A DNA stretch of 61,039 nucleotides from Chlorobiales bacterium (GCA_022360275.1 JAKSDC010000118.1:1-61039); one strand, 5' to 3'. Shown: positions 43,564-52,739, counted from the first letter of the stretch. Notes: generated from the letters alone by a model not told the origin. Translations and numbers: made by a program.

Positions 43564-44541
43564 TCAGGAAGCATACATTGTTTCAATGTGCCGTGCAATG
43601 TTTTCCAAAAGCCACATCGGTGTTGAGGTTGCTCCGCAGACACCGACATTTCCGACAGGTTTGCCTTTGTCAAAAAACCACTCGTCTTGAAGGTCTGCTT
43701 TATCCTCGATAAAATAACTGCGGGGATTGGATTTTCTGCAGATGCCGAAAAGAACCTGTCCGTTGGAGCTTTTTTTACCTGCGACGAAAATTATGATGTC
43801 GTTTGCAGCTGCAAAATCATGGAGTTTGCTGTTTCTACTCGAAACCTGACGGCAGATGGTATCTTTATAGACAAGTTGAGGCAACGCGCGGACACCGGTG
43901 ATTTCCGCCGTAAGATCAATATCCCGGATATCTTTCCATGACGGAACGTCATGTTGCCCGGCTGCACCGGCATTTTCTGAAAACAGTTTTGCAAGATTCT
44001 CTTTCAGAGCATAAAAACCGGGGACATCCATCGTGGTCTGTGAAATCAGCGCGGTTCGGCGGGTGAAATCAATGGGCTCTGTTTCTTCGGCAACAGAAAG
44101 GTCGGCGTTTTTGATGATGATCGCCTGATTATCGCACTGTCCGTTGATACCGATGACCTCGGGGTGTGCTTTTTTGCCGTAGATGATGATCTGAAATCCC
44201 AGTTCATGCAACAGCCTTGCCGTGCGCTGCAGCTTGGAGACAACCGGGCAGGTGGAGTCCGTGATCGCCAGATCGTTACGTTCCGCAGTTCCGTAAGTAG
44301 ATGGCGGTTCGCCGTGGGCCCTTATAAGTACGGAGGCCTTCCTTAGGCTTTTATAGGCATCATTGTCAATGGTGATGAGCCCCAGTTCTTCGAGCCGTTT
44401 TACCTCTACTTCATTGTGAACAATGTCTCCCAGGCAGTAGAGCTTGCCGTCCAGTTCCTTGAGTTTTTCTTCGGCAAGGTGGATGGTGCCCTGTACTCCT
44501 ATACAGAAGCCTGACGATGTTTTGTCAAGATGTACTTTCAC
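43564..44541 (-). CDS. ispH: 4-hydroxy-3-methylbut-2-enyl diphosphate reductase
   Basis: The 325-residue Fe-S enzyme makes IPP and DMAPP in the last methylerythritol pathway step. Cluster cysteines are Cys13 (SGFCIGV), Cys98 (STCPVV) and Cys230 (DTICRQVSSRNS), the usual three. VGVCGATSTPMW near residue 300 is the substrate site. AHGEPPST marks the conserved His. It needs low-potential electrons; the ferredoxin-GltD-like gene right behind it may supply them (inference). Confidence 0.94.
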   Translation of the reverse strand: MKVHLDKTSSGFCIGVQGTIHLAEEKLKELDGKLYCLGDIVHNEVEVKRLEELGLITIDNDAYKSLRKASVLIRAHGEPPSTYGTAERNDLAITDSTCPVVSKLQRTARLLHELGFQIIIYGKKAHPEVIGINGQCDNQAIIIKNADLSVAEETEPIDFTRRTALISQTTMDVPGFYALKENLAKLFSENAGAAGQHDVPSWKDIRDIDLTAEITGVRALPQLVYKDTICRQVSSRNSKLHDFAAANDIIIFVAGKKSSNGQVLFGICRKSNPRSYFIEDKADLQDEWFFDKGKPVGNVGVCGATSTPMWLLENIARHIETMYAS

Positions 44542-44686
44542 TGTAGCGTAACTATTAATGATCTGCTCCTGGGTGACTCGAATATAGCAAGCGCAGCATC
44601 AACTGCCAACTGCCGTTTAGGCTGCCGTTGTTCATTTAGCGAGAGCCTTGAGGTTCGTCCAGGCGGGTCGGGAAGGAGAAACTGCC

Positions 44687-45091
44687 TTACGTATTTTTGC
44701 CTGATTTCAGTTTGTTGTCCAGATAGCTTTTCAAGTAGCTGAAAGCCAAATCCTTGCTTGAGCGCAAAACATCTATCCCGATTGACGCAGCGGCACTTTT
44801 CAGTTCCGACGGCTCGCTTTTTGGTTGAGAGACCGGTTGAGCATTTCTGCAGGATGAAGGGGAGACGATTGAACGCACTATCTTTCCGGCGAAAAAGCCG
44901 AATACCAGCGAAATTCCTGTTGTCTGAAGAGGATATTTTTTAACCAGTTCAGCAGGAGAGAATTCTTCCTGAAGCTCTTTTTTGAACTGGCCGGCTCTTT
45001 CTTTAAGCTGTTTTTCGCGTTCACGAATACTGTTTTCCAGTTCGTGAATTCTTGCTTCTATGTTTTTCAACGGCTCAGTTTTTTTGCCCAT
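44687..45091 (-). CDS. Coiled-coil membrane-associated protein, unknown
   Basis: The 134-residue protein starts with a strong coiled coil (about 8-50: repeated Glu, Lys, Leu), then one weak membrane segment (about 58-75, TTGISLVFGFFAGKIV) and a helical tail. I do not recognise it by name. It is the third gene of a small cassette with a DUF1469-like protein and a DUF883-like protein, and its start overlaps the preceding gene by 17 bases. This arrangement resembles E. coli yqjD-yqjE-yqjK. Confidence 0.6.
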   Translation of the reverse strand: MGKKTEPLKNIEARIHELENSIREREKQLKERAGQFKKELQEEFSPAELVKKYPLQTTGISLVFGFFAGKIVRSIVSPSSCRNAQPVSQPKSEPSELKSAAASIGIDVLRSSKDLAFSYLKSYLDNKLKSGKNT

Positions 45092-45467
45092 CAGAGGAAA
45101 GAAGAAGTTTGTGAATGAGGTTTTTCAGAAGCTCAGGCCGGATTTTTGCAAACAACAGGAAGGTCAAAAGGAAAAACAGGCTGATAACAAGGTACCCCAG
45201 ATAGTAATGACCAAGCAGTTCACCGATAAGCAGGGCAATGGTTGTAATCAGGTAGACCAGTCCTGCAATAAAAAGGGCTGCGATGATGAGAAGTGAAATT
45301 GCAATGGCAATTTTCTCGGTGATTTCAATCTTGATCAGCTCGATTCTGGCTTCGATGATGGCCAGAATGTCTTCGTAACTCGATGTTACGGTACTGTCGA
45401 TCAGCTTGCCAATGCCTTTTCCCTTTTGATCGTGCTGTTCCTGACTCCTGTTTTGCTCTCTGGACAT
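45075..45467 (-). CDS. DUF1469/YqjE-like two-helix membrane protein
   Basis: The 130-residue protein has a charged N-terminus with SSYEDILAIIEARIELIKIEI, then two hydrophobic helices (about 55-78 and 85-108). This layout is that of the YqjE/DUF1469 (actinobacterial holin-like fold) family. Despite the holin label, there is no phage context; the role is unknown. It overlaps the next gene by 17 bases and follows the DUF883-like gene after 24 bases. Confidence 0.65.
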   Translation of the reverse strand: MSREQNRSQEQHDQKGKGIGKLIDSTVTSSYEDILAIIEARIELIKIEITEKIAIAISLLIIAALFIAGLVYLITTIALLIGELLGHYYLGYLVISLFFLLTFLLFAKIRPELLKNLIHKLLLSSDGQKN

Positions 45468-45491
45468 AAATTTTCGTGAATTTGCCGGTTG

Positions 45492-45761
45492 TTATCGTTT
45501 CCTGTGGAACAACAATCCGAGAATCATACCTGCTCCAAGAGAGATCAATACTGAAGGAATCGGGTTTTCCTGAATGTATTCTTTAACCTTCGATGCCTTG
45601 TCCTGTATCTCTTCGTACTGCTCGCTTTCCCGGAACTGATGATACATTCTGGAGATATTTTCACTGATAACCTCAACCTGTTCGGGGATATGAGATTTTG
45701 CGGAGTTTTTGGGTTCGGCTTCCCCGTTTGCGTTCGGGCTGTCTGGTATTTCCTGCATCAT
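45492..45761 (-). CDS. DUF883/YqjD-like membrane-anchored protein
   Basis: The 89-residue protein has a hydrophilic helical body (YEEIQDKASKVKEYIQENP) and a C-terminal anchor PSVLISLGAGMILGLLFHRKR. The glycine-zipper tail with terminal basic residues is the pattern of ElaB/YqjD/DUF883. In E. coli these inner-membrane proteins associate with ribosomes in stationary phase (family knowledge). First gene of the three-gene cassette. Confidence 0.72.
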   Translation of the reverse strand: MMQEIPDSPNANGEAEPKNSAKSHIPEQVEVISENISRMYHQFRESEQYEEIQDKASKVKEYIQENPIPSVLISLGAGMILGLLFHRKR

Positions 45762-45844
45762 GATAGTTGAATTGTAGAACGAAGTTTTCAGATGTTAGGG
45801 TGTTTTGCAATAAAATATATACAAATCCAAGCTCTCTGGCTACA

Positions 45845-46582
45845 TCAGTTTAAAAGTCTTCCTCCGTCAACGTTGATCACCTGGCCGGTTATGTGGCTGC
45901 TTGTTGCCAGAAACAGTATTGCATCCATGATGTCGTCCGGTTCTCCGATACGCTTTAGCGGTATGTTTTTTGAGAGTTCAGCCAGTTTCCCGTTACTCCA
46001 TTCGGGGCTTATCGTTACTGCTCCCGGGGCAATGGAGTTTACCAGAATGGTCGGCGCGAAAACTTTTGCAAAAACCTTTGTAAGGTGCTGGACAGCTGTT
46101 TTCGAAGCCGTATAAGGAGCAAAGCCTTTCCATACAAGGTCGGCTGAAATATCGGTCATGGTTATGATACGCGAAACGAAAGGCTGCTTTTTCATGATCC
46201 GTGCTCCGGCTTGCATCGTGAAAAACGTACCTTTCAGGTTTGTATCGACAAGGCTTGCCCATGCGGGTTCGGTTACATCCGGCAGCGGGGTGCTGAAAAA
46301 ACTGGAAGCGCTGGGAATCAGCAGGTCCAGTCTGTTGAAATGCTCCATAAATGTTCTGAAGGTATTTTCAATATCGGTCACTTTTGATACGTCGCACTGT
46401 GTCATTATCGATTCAGGGGTGAATGCACGGACAGTTTCAAGGATTTCCCCTGCTTTTTCCTGTGCCCGGTTGTAAGTGAAGAAGACTGAATAACCGTTTT
46501 CGGCCAGCGAAACGGCTATTCGGCTTCCGAGACGCCCGGATCCGCCGGTTATAAAACACACTTTTTTTTCGGCTGCAGCCAT
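45845..46582 (-). CDS. Short-chain dehydrogenase/reductase
   Basis: The 245-residue SDR has the cofactor motif TGGSGRLGSRIA (about 12-23), a catalytic Y-x3-K in PYTASKTAVQHLTK (about 155) and a family C-terminal VINVDGGRLL. The length and layout fit FabG- or pteridine-reductase-like SDRs; the substrate is not readable. N-terminal Arg (NRAQ) after the second strand suggests NADPH. It stands alone between the cassette above and lolD. Confidence 0.82.
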   Translation of the reverse strand: MAAAEKKVCFITGGSGRLGSRIAVSLAENGYSVFFTYNRAQEKAGEILETVRAFTPESIMTQCDVSKVTDIENTFRTFMEHFNRLDLLIPSASSFFSTPLPDVTEPAWASLVDTNLKGTFFTMQAGARIMKKQPFVSRIITMTDISADLVWKGFAPYTASKTAVQHLTKVFAKVFAPTILVNSIAPGAVTISPEWSNGKLAELSKNIPLKRIGEPDDIMDAILFLATSSHITGQVINVDGGRLLN

Positions 46583-46813
46583 CTGTCGTATAAGACGTTG
46601 ACGTTGTAAATGACAATGCTAATCAACGATAAAGACGATTAAAAAGTTGTTGCGGGGCGGTAAAAAACGTTCGGGGTTCGTTTGAGAGGGCCTTGAGTTT
46701 TTTGCTTATTATAAAACCGCTGCCACCAGGCTTTTTCGACAGCAACGCCGGGCGGCCTTGCAAGTACAGACATTGTAAACCGTTAAAAAAAGCACGTTCG
46801 ATTTTCCGTAACG

Positions 46814-47515
46814 ATGAGTAAGCCTGTTATCCTCAAACTTGTATCCGTTCGAAGGGAACTGGAACTCTCCCGTGACATCCGGCAGACCATTATACCCGGT
46901 CTTTCGCTCAAGATCGAAGAAGGAGAGTTCATTTCGATTACCGGGCCTTCCGGTTCCGGTAAATCAACATTACTGTACATTATGGGTGGACTGGACAGGC
47001 CGACGTTTGGAGAGGTCTGGCTCGACGGTGTGAATATCACCGACAAAAGCGAGAATGAAATGTCGATACTACGAAACCGGAAAATCGGATTCATCTATCA
47101 GTTCCATTTTCTGCTTCCTGAATTTACGGCTGTTGAAAATGTGAGTATGCCGATGATGATCGACAACAGCAGAACGAAGGTGGAGATACGGGAAAGAGCG
47201 GAAATGCTGCTCGACAGGGTAGGACTCGAAGACCGCTATCATTACCGGCCCAGTCAGCTTTCGGGTGGTCAACAGCAGAGAGTTGCCGTTGCAAGGTCTC
47301 TCGCCAATAATCCGAAAATTGTTCTTGGTGACGAACCGACCGGTAATCTTGATTCAAGGTCGGGTAACCAGGTGTATGAGCTGTTCGAGCAATTGAACGA
47401 AGAGTTCGATCAAACGGTTATTTTCGTGACTCACGACGAAGATTTTGCCCGCAGAGCGAAACGCAGGATCCACCTTGTTGACGGAAAGATTGAAAGCGAC
47501 AGCAAACTGGAATAA
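46814..47515 (+). CDS. lolD: Lipoprotein-release ABC transporter ATPase LolD
   Basis: The 233-residue ATPase has Walker A GPSGSGKSTLL, signature LSGGQQQRVAVARSL and Walker B GDEPTGNLD. The stretch GFIYQFHFLLPEFTAVENV matches the LolD family (usual form YQFHHLLPEFTALENV). It would drive the LolC/E-like permease encoded at 4495-5763. The lolA and second permease genes are not seen. ATG at 46814; the next gene follows after 18 bases. Confidence 0.9.
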   Translation: MSKPVILKLVSVRRELELSRDIRQTIIPGLSLKIEEGEFISITGPSGSGKSTLLYIMGGLDRPTFGEVWLDGVNITDKSENEMSILRNRKIGFIYQFHFLLPEFTAVENVSMPMMIDNSRTKVEIRERAEMLLDRVGLEDRYHYRPSQLSGGQQQRVAVARSLANNPKIVLGDEPTGNLDSRSGNQVYELFEQLNEEFDQTVIFVTHDEDFARRAKRRIHLVDGKIESDSKLE

Positions 47516-47533
47516 AGAATTCTCGGCAACAAC

Positions 47534-49087
47534 ATGCAGAACAATGTGACGCTTGACAGCATAAGGACTTCTCATCCGCTTGTACACAGGTATTTTTCCA
47601 TGCTTCGGGACGGTGAAAAACACCTGAGCCGGATTCTCGAGCTTGACCGTTACTGGATGCAGATTCAAGACCTGCCTCCTCGGGATGTTGTTTTTCCCGG
47701 GGAAAAACTGCCGGGTGGAGTGACGATAAGCGGTGAGTGCGATATTTTTTATGCCGGCGGTACTCTCGGGCTGCTTCATGCTGCGGTCATGGCTGAGCGC
47801 TATGGTTATAAGGTCATGCTGATAGACAAGCATGTCTCGGGAAAATCTACCAGGGACTGGAACATATCGCGCGGGGAGCTGGACAGGCTCGAAGAGACAG
47901 GAATATTTTCTGCGGAGGAAATTGAGTCGTTCATCGTTCGTAAGTACAAAACCGGCTGGGTGGAATTTTTTGCGGAGGACAGCCGCAGGAGGAAAAGGCT
48001 CTATATGTATGATGTGCTTGACTGTGCCGTCGAGGCCGAGAGGGTGCTGGGAGCTGCAAAACGGAAAATACTTGGCAAGGAGGGATGTTGTACTGTTCTG
48101 GACCGGACGACGTTCAGATGTTGTTACCGGTTTTCCGACCACATTATCGTAGAAGTTGCCGGGCCGGAAGGGAAAGTCCTTTTTTTCAAGGCAAAAGTAC
48201 TTGTAGATGTCATGGGTATCCTTTCCCCGATTGCCATGCAGCTCAACAAAGGACGTTCACAGACCCATGTGTGTCCGACCGTTGGCACCATTGCCAGCGG
48301 TTTTCGAGATGTTGATTACGATGTGGGTGAGATACTTGCAAGCACCGAACCGGCCGATACCTCTGCCGGCAGCGGCCGGCAGCTCATCTGGGAGGGTTTT
48401 CCCGCAGCAGGAAAGCAGTATGTCACCTACCTTTTTTTCTACGATACAATTGATTCGGACAATGACAAAACTCTGCTCGGGCTGTTTGAAACCTATTTCC
48501 AAAAGCTGCCGGATTACAAGACCCTTTCCGATGATTTCCGGATTCACCGTCCGGTTTTCGGAATCATTCCGGCATACTCACATGGAGGTTTTACGAGGGA
48601 GCGGGAGATAGCCGATGACCGCGTTGTCCTTTTCGGCGACGCGGCAAGTCTCGGTTCACCGCTTACCTTTTGCGGTTTCGGTTCGATGGTGCGGAATCTG
48701 CCGCATCTTACAGGCGCTCTCGACAGGGCTCTGGATACGGGATCTCTCACACGTACCGATCTTGAACAAATCAGTTCCTATGAGCCCAATGTGGCCTCCA
48801 TGGCGAATCTTATGAAGTATATGTGTTATGATGCCAGAACCGACACGCCCGGCTTCGTCAATGAACTGATGAACGAGGTAATGATCGTTCTTGACGGGTT
48901 GCCCCAGCGCTACAGACAGACAATGTTCCGGGACGAGATGCTTCTGGACGATTTTGTAACCGTCCTTCTGAAAGTTGCATGGCGTTATCCGAAGGTATTG
49001 AAGGCGACATACGATAAGCTGGGGATAGACGGTTCTGTTTCGTTTATCAAAAATCTTGCCGGCTGGGCTTTTTCTGGAGGAAAGTAA
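47534..49087 (+). CDS. cruA: CruA-type lycopene cyclase-like flavoprotein
   Basis: The 517-residue flavoprotein has an unusual Rossmann start, CDIFYAGGTLGLLHAAVMAE, with GGTLG where most FAD enzymes show GxGxxG. This GGTLG form is characteristic of CruA/CruP. A later FAD motif is VVLFGDAASLGSPLTFCGFGSM. CruA makes monocyclic or bicyclic carotenes from lycopene in green sulfur bacteria, feeding chlorobactene-type pigments. A related reductase role is possible since the assignment is by motif. ligA follows after 13 bases. Confidence 0.68.
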   Translation: MQNNVTLDSIRTSHPLVHRYFSMLRDGEKHLSRILELDRYWMQIQDLPPRDVVFPGEKLPGGVTISGECDIFYAGGTLGLLHAAVMAERYGYKVMLIDKHVSGKSTRDWNISRGELDRLEETGIFSAEEIESFIVRKYKTGWVEFFAEDSRRRKRLYMYDVLDCAVEAERVLGAAKRKILGKEGCCTVLDRTTFRCCYRFSDHIIVEVAGPEGKVLFFKAKVLVDVMGILSPIAMQLNKGRSQTHVCPTVGTIASGFRDVDYDVGEILASTEPADTSAGSGRQLIWEGFPAAGKQYVTYLFFYDTIDSDNDKTLLGLFETYFQKLPDYKTLSDDFRIHRPVFGIIPAYSHGGFTREREIADDRVVLFGDAASLGSPLTFCGFGSMVRNLPHLTGALDRALDTGSLTRTDLEQISSYEPNVASMANLMKYMCYDARTDTPGFVNELMNEVMIVLDGLPQRYRQTMFRDEMLLDDFVTVLLKVAWRYPKVLKATYDKLGIDGSVSFIKNLAGWAFSGGK

Positions 49088-49100
49088 AAAGCAGGGCACT

Positions 49101-51143
49101 ATGAAGAAACAGAACGTTGTTGCAGAGTTGGAGCGGTTGCGCAAAGAGCTCGATCGGCATAACTATCTCTACTATGTCCTTGCAAAACCGGAGATTTCGG
49201 ACTACGAGTTCGACCGGATGCTTGAGAAGCTTATCGCACTTGAAAACGAGTTTCCGAACCTGAAAACGCCTGACAGCCCTACCCAGCGGGTAGGAGGGGG
49301 GATCACCAAAGAGTTTCCGACCGTCAGACATCGCGAGCGCATGCTCAGCCTGTCCAATACCTACTCGGTTGAGGAGGTCGGCGATTTTTACAGAAGGGTA
49401 CTGAAGCTCCTGCCCGGCAGATCGAAGCACCAGGGTGGACCTGCGTTTGTAGCCGAGCTGAAATTCGACGGCGTTGCCGTCAGTCTGCTCTATCGCGATG
49501 GCAAACTGGTACGAGGGGCCACACGTGGTGACGGAGTTCAGGGCGACGATATCACGCCGAATATCAGGACGCTTCGCTCGGTGCCTCTCCGGCTCGGTTC
49601 ATTTTCCGATACTCCTCTGTTTTCCACGGGAAGTGATGCCGAGATCGAGGTGCGGGGTGAGGTATTTATGCGGAAAGATGATTTTACGGCTCTCAACGAA
49701 GCCAGACCGGAAGACGAGCAGTTTGCCAATCCCAGAAACGCAACTGCCGGTACACTCAAGTTACAAGACTCTGCTGAAGTGGCACGCAGAAAGCTTTTTT
49801 TTGTGGCTTATTACCTGAAAGGTGCGCCTTTTGATGATCTGGCGCATCACGACCGTTTGAAAGAACTCGAACACCTGGGGTTCTACACGGGCGGAAATTA
49901 TCGGTTGTGTTATGATCTCGAAGATATTTACGAGTTCATCGACTACTGGCATGAACAGCGCTGGGAACTGCCTTACGAGATAGACGGCGTCGTGCTCAAA
50001 CTCAATGATGTTTCCCTCTGGGAAGAACTCGGTGCGACGTCGAAAAGCCCCAGATGGGCCATAGCCTACAAATATCCGGCACAGAGAGCCAGAACGGTTC
50101 TCAGAAAGGTGGTGTTCCAGGTCGGCAGGCTCGGGACCGTCACTCCGGTAGCCCATCTTGAGCCGGTGAAACTTGCCGGAACGACGGTTGCCCGTTCAAC
50201 GCTGCACAATCTCGATGAAATAGAGCGGCTCGATATCCGGTTGAACGACACGGTTGAAATTGAAAAGGCGGGCGAGATCATTCCCAAGGTGATCAGTGTT
50301 GTCAGGGAGGAACGCCCGGAAAACGCCGGGTTCATAACCGTGCCGGAAGTTTGTCCGTCCTGTGGTACACCCCTGCAAAGACCGGCTGACGAGGTTAATT
50401 TCTACTGCCCGAACGAGGAAACGTGTCCGGCGCAGGTCAAGGCGCGTCTGGAGCATTTTGCATCACGTAACGCAATGGACATCAACGGTCTGGGGAAAGC
50501 TGTGATTGAACAGCTTGTCAACAGCAAACAGGTTTATGACGCAGGAGACCTGTACACGCTGACACATGATAAGCTGTTGAAACTCGACCGTCAGGGGGAG
50601 AGATCGGCAACGAAGCTGTTACGGGCGATTGAAGAAAGTAAAAAACGGGGATACGATCGTGTACTGTTTGCGCTTGGGATCCGTCATGCCGGTCTTGCTA
50701 CAGCCCGTGAGCTTGTATCGGCTTATCCTTCTTTGGACAAGCTGCAGGCAGCTTCAACTGAGGAGATGGCAGAAGTTCCCGATATCGGCCCGGTGATTGC
50801 CGAGAGCGTCCATGCGTTTTTCAGAAAACCCTATGTCGTTGAAATGATTGAAAAGCTCAGGGCTTCCGGTCTTTGTTTTGCCGCTGCGAAACCCGCGGTG
50901 CAGGTCAGTCATGTATTCGACGGGATGAAAGTGATTTTTACCGGCGGCTTGGAGCGGTATACCCGGGACAAGGCCGCCGAGCTTGTGCTTGAACGCGGTG
51001 GAGAAGTTGTTGCGTCCGTCAGTAAAAATACCGATCTGGTCGTTGCCGGGAAGGAGCCCGGCGGCAAGCTGGAAAAGGCCCGTAAGCTCGGGATCAAAAT
51101 GATTTCCGAGGACGAGTTCGAGGAGATGCTGGGCAAGCAGTGA
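49101..51143 (+). CDS. ligA: NAD-dependent DNA ligase LigA
   Basis: About 680 residues in the usual order: NAD-binding Ia domain (NYLYYVL), adenylation domain with KFDG catalytic Lys121, OB fold, Zn finger (CPSC ... CPNEETCPAQ), four helix-hairpin-helix motifs and a C-terminal BRCT domain (FTGGLERYTRDKAAELV). It seals nicks in replication and repair. ATG at 49101 is used; an upstream in-frame ATG at 49056 overlaps the cruA-like gene and lacks family sequence. Confidence 0.97.
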   Translation: MKKQNVVAELERLRKELDRHNYLYYVLAKPEISDYEFDRMLEKLIALENEFPNLKTPDSPTQRVGGGITKEFPTVRHRERMLSLSNTYSVEEVGDFYRRVLKLLPGRSKHQGGPAFVAELKFDGVAVSLLYRDGKLVRGATRGDGVQGDDITPNIRTLRSVPLRLGSFSDTPLFSTGSDAEIEVRGEVFMRKDDFTALNEARPEDEQFANPRNATAGTLKLQDSAEVARRKLFFVAYYLKGAPFDDLAHHDRLKELEHLGFYTGGNYRLCYDLEDIYEFIDYWHEQRWELPYEIDGVVLKLNDVSLWEELGATSKSPRWAIAYKYPAQRARTVLRKVVFQVGRLGTVTPVAHLEPVKLAGTTVARSTLHNLDEIERLDIRLNDTVEIEKAGEIIPKVISVVREERPENAGFITVPEVCPSCGTPLQRPADEVNFYCPNEETCPAQVKARLEHFASRNAMDINGLGKAVIEQLVNSKQVYDAGDLYTLTHDKLLKLDRQGERSATKLLRAIEESKKRGYDRVLFALGIRHAGLATARELVSAYPSLDKLQAASTEEMAEVPDIGPVIAESVHAFFRKPYVVEMIEKLRASGLCFAAAKPAVQVSHVFDGMKVIFTGGLERYTRDKAAELVLERGGEVVASVSKNTDLVVAGKEPGGKLEKARKLGIKMISEDEFEEMLGKQ

Positions 51144-51162
51144 CAGGAAGGAAACGTCTTAA

Positions 51163-51387
51163 TATCTCGATATCAAGCATGAGTTCGATCGTTTCAGCAA
51201 TCGTCTCGATACGTTTACGTCCTTGTCGGCTGCGGTGATAGCGGCTCCCGGCGGAATCGGGATACTGCTCGAGCTGTTTTATGCCTGGCAGCTGGTACAG
51301 GTTGAGCATATCTGCGAAACCCCGATTATTTTGTTCGGACCGATGTGGAGTCCGCTGCTCGAATGGCTCAAAACAGAGGTGTTGTAG
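51163..51387 (+). pseudogene. Remnant of a LOG-family nucleotide-binding protein
   Basis: A 74-codon open stretch with no start codon (a TAA lies directly upstream) encodes the C-terminal third of a LOG (lysine-decarboxylase-like, cytokinin-activating) protein. It has SAAVIAAPGGIGILLELFYA, where the usual motif is PGGxGTxxE; here the Thr is Ile. WQLVQVEHICETPIIL follows, also a family pattern. The N-terminal part with the other nucleotide contacts is gone. The frame has not broken, so the truncation may be recent. Confidence 0.6.
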
Positions 51388-51417
51388 AATTTCGAAACAA
51401 GGGGTGAATAACGGGGG

Positions 51418-52170
51418 TTATTTCCGTCCTATGTAGAGTATGGAGGTTTCGAATGTCATAGGGTGGTATTCTGCCATGCTGAACCCCGCCTCTTTCAGGA
51501 TTGATATGAAGGCTTTGTCCTGGGGAAACTCCTCGACCGAGTGGGGCAAATAGTCGTAGGCAAAGCTCGATTTACTGAAAAGCCTCGCTATTTTCGGGAG
51601 AACCTTTTTGAAATAAACCAGGTAAAGCTGTTTCATTACCGGGTTTCTGGGGATCATCGGCTCGATGATCAGAGTATGTCCCCCGGGTTTAAGAACCCTG
51701 TGAAATTCCCGGAGTCCCTGGAGCAGGTTTTCGAAATTCCTCGCGCCGAACCCCGCGCTGACAATGTCGAACGATGCGCTCTCAAAGGTTAGTTTTTCCG
51801 CATATCCTTCCGTGAAGGCAATGGATGGATACTTTTTTCTTGCGATCTTCAACATGTTTGTCGAAAGGTCTACACCCGTGACCTTTGCGCCCGGGATATC
51901 GGATAGGGCATGAGCCAGGTCACCGGTGCCTGTGGCCACATCCAGGATGTCCGGGCTTTTGTTGTCCTCTCCAATAAGCTGTTTTGCTTTCTTTGCCGCA
52001 AGGGCTCGCCAGTAATTGTCTATACCGAGGCTCAGGAGATGATTGAGAAAGTCATAGGTGGGAGCAACTTCATCAAACATATGCTGTATCGAGGCATGCG
52101 ACTTCGATCTGAACAGGGATTCCGCCACTTCTTTTGACCGATTAACCGGTTCATCAGCTTTTTTTGCCAT
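51418..52170 (-). CDS. menG: Demethylmenaquinone C-methyltransferase (UbiE/MenG)
   Basis: About 250 residues. The opening region includes IQHMFDEVAPTYDFLNHLLSLG and the SAM motif LDVATGTGDLA, both hallmarks of UbiE/MenG. FGARNFENL and LKPGGHTLIIEP follow. It methylates demethylmenaquinone; menaquinone is the quinone of green sulfur bacteria, hence menG. Starts at 52176 or 52170 overlap the hisI stop region (52154). It is convergent with the LOG remnant. Confidence 0.92.
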   Translation of the reverse strand: MAKKADEPVNRSKEVAESLFRSKSHASIQHMFDEVAPTYDFLNHLLSLGIDNYWRALAAKKAKQLIGEDNKSPDILDVATGTGDLAHALSDIPGAKVTGVDLSTNMLKIARKKYPSIAFTEGYAEKLTFESASFDIVSAGFGARNFENLLQGLREFHRVLKPGGHTLIIEPMIPRNPVMKQLYLVYFKKVLPKIARLFSKSSFAYDYLPHSVEEFPQDKAFISILKEAGFSMAEYHPMTFETSILYIGRK

Positions 52171-52567
52171 ATACATCGTCAGGGTTAAACATCAAGGTAT
52201 CACAGATTTCCAGGGAAAGGTCATTTTTTACCCTGCGGTAAAAACAGGAGTTGTAGCCTACATGGCATGCCCCTCCTTTCTGGGAGACCTTCAAAAGCAG
52301 CGTGTCGCCGTCACAGTCGATGAGTATTTCATGAACATCCTGCGTGTTACCCGAAGATTCCCCTTTCAGCCAAAGCTTCTGACGACTTCGGCTCCAGTAG
52401 CATGCTTTCCTTTTTTTCAGGGTCATTTCAAGGCTTTCACGGTTCATCCAGGCCATCATCAACACTTTGCCGGTTTCATGGTCCTGAACAATGGCAGGGA
52501 TGAGCCCGTTCGCATCAAATCTGACGGTTTCCAAAAAACCCTGCTGAAGATCTTGCTGATTACTCAT
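52154..52567 (-). CDS. hisI: Phosphoribosyl-AMP cyclohydrolase
   Basis: The 137-residue enzyme opens the purine ring in histidine synthesis. Landmarks are WMNRESLEMTL, YWSRSRQKLWLKGESSGN and DCDGDTLLLKV with the two metal sites, then C-H-V-G-Y-N-S-C-F-Y. It is a stand-alone HisI (no HisE domain). Its stop region overlaps menG, so the two genes are translationally coupled. Confidence 0.95.
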   Translation of the reverse strand: MSNQQDLQQGFLETVRFDANGLIPAIVQDHETGKVLMMAWMNRESLEMTLKKRKACYWSRSRQKLWLKGESSGNTQDVHEILIDCDGDTLLLKVSQKGGACHVGYNSCFYRRVKNDLSLEICDTLMFNPDDVYGKKS

Positions 52568-52739
52568 AGATACGACTGATTAGATACAATTGCGGTATCT
52601 GAAAACACCGGTACCCGTTCCAAACAATATTTATAGACCCTAAAGATTGATAAAATTATGGAAAAAACAAGGTCGGCGAGGAGAAAAATTCTGAAACCCT
52701 TAACTTCCACATCAGCATTCTAAAGCTTTCCCTTCATGT

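Noticed and set aside
45075..45467. Phage holin
   Set aside because: The two-helix fold can attract a holin label, but there are no phage genes nearby and the cassette matches yqjD/yqjE-like genes.
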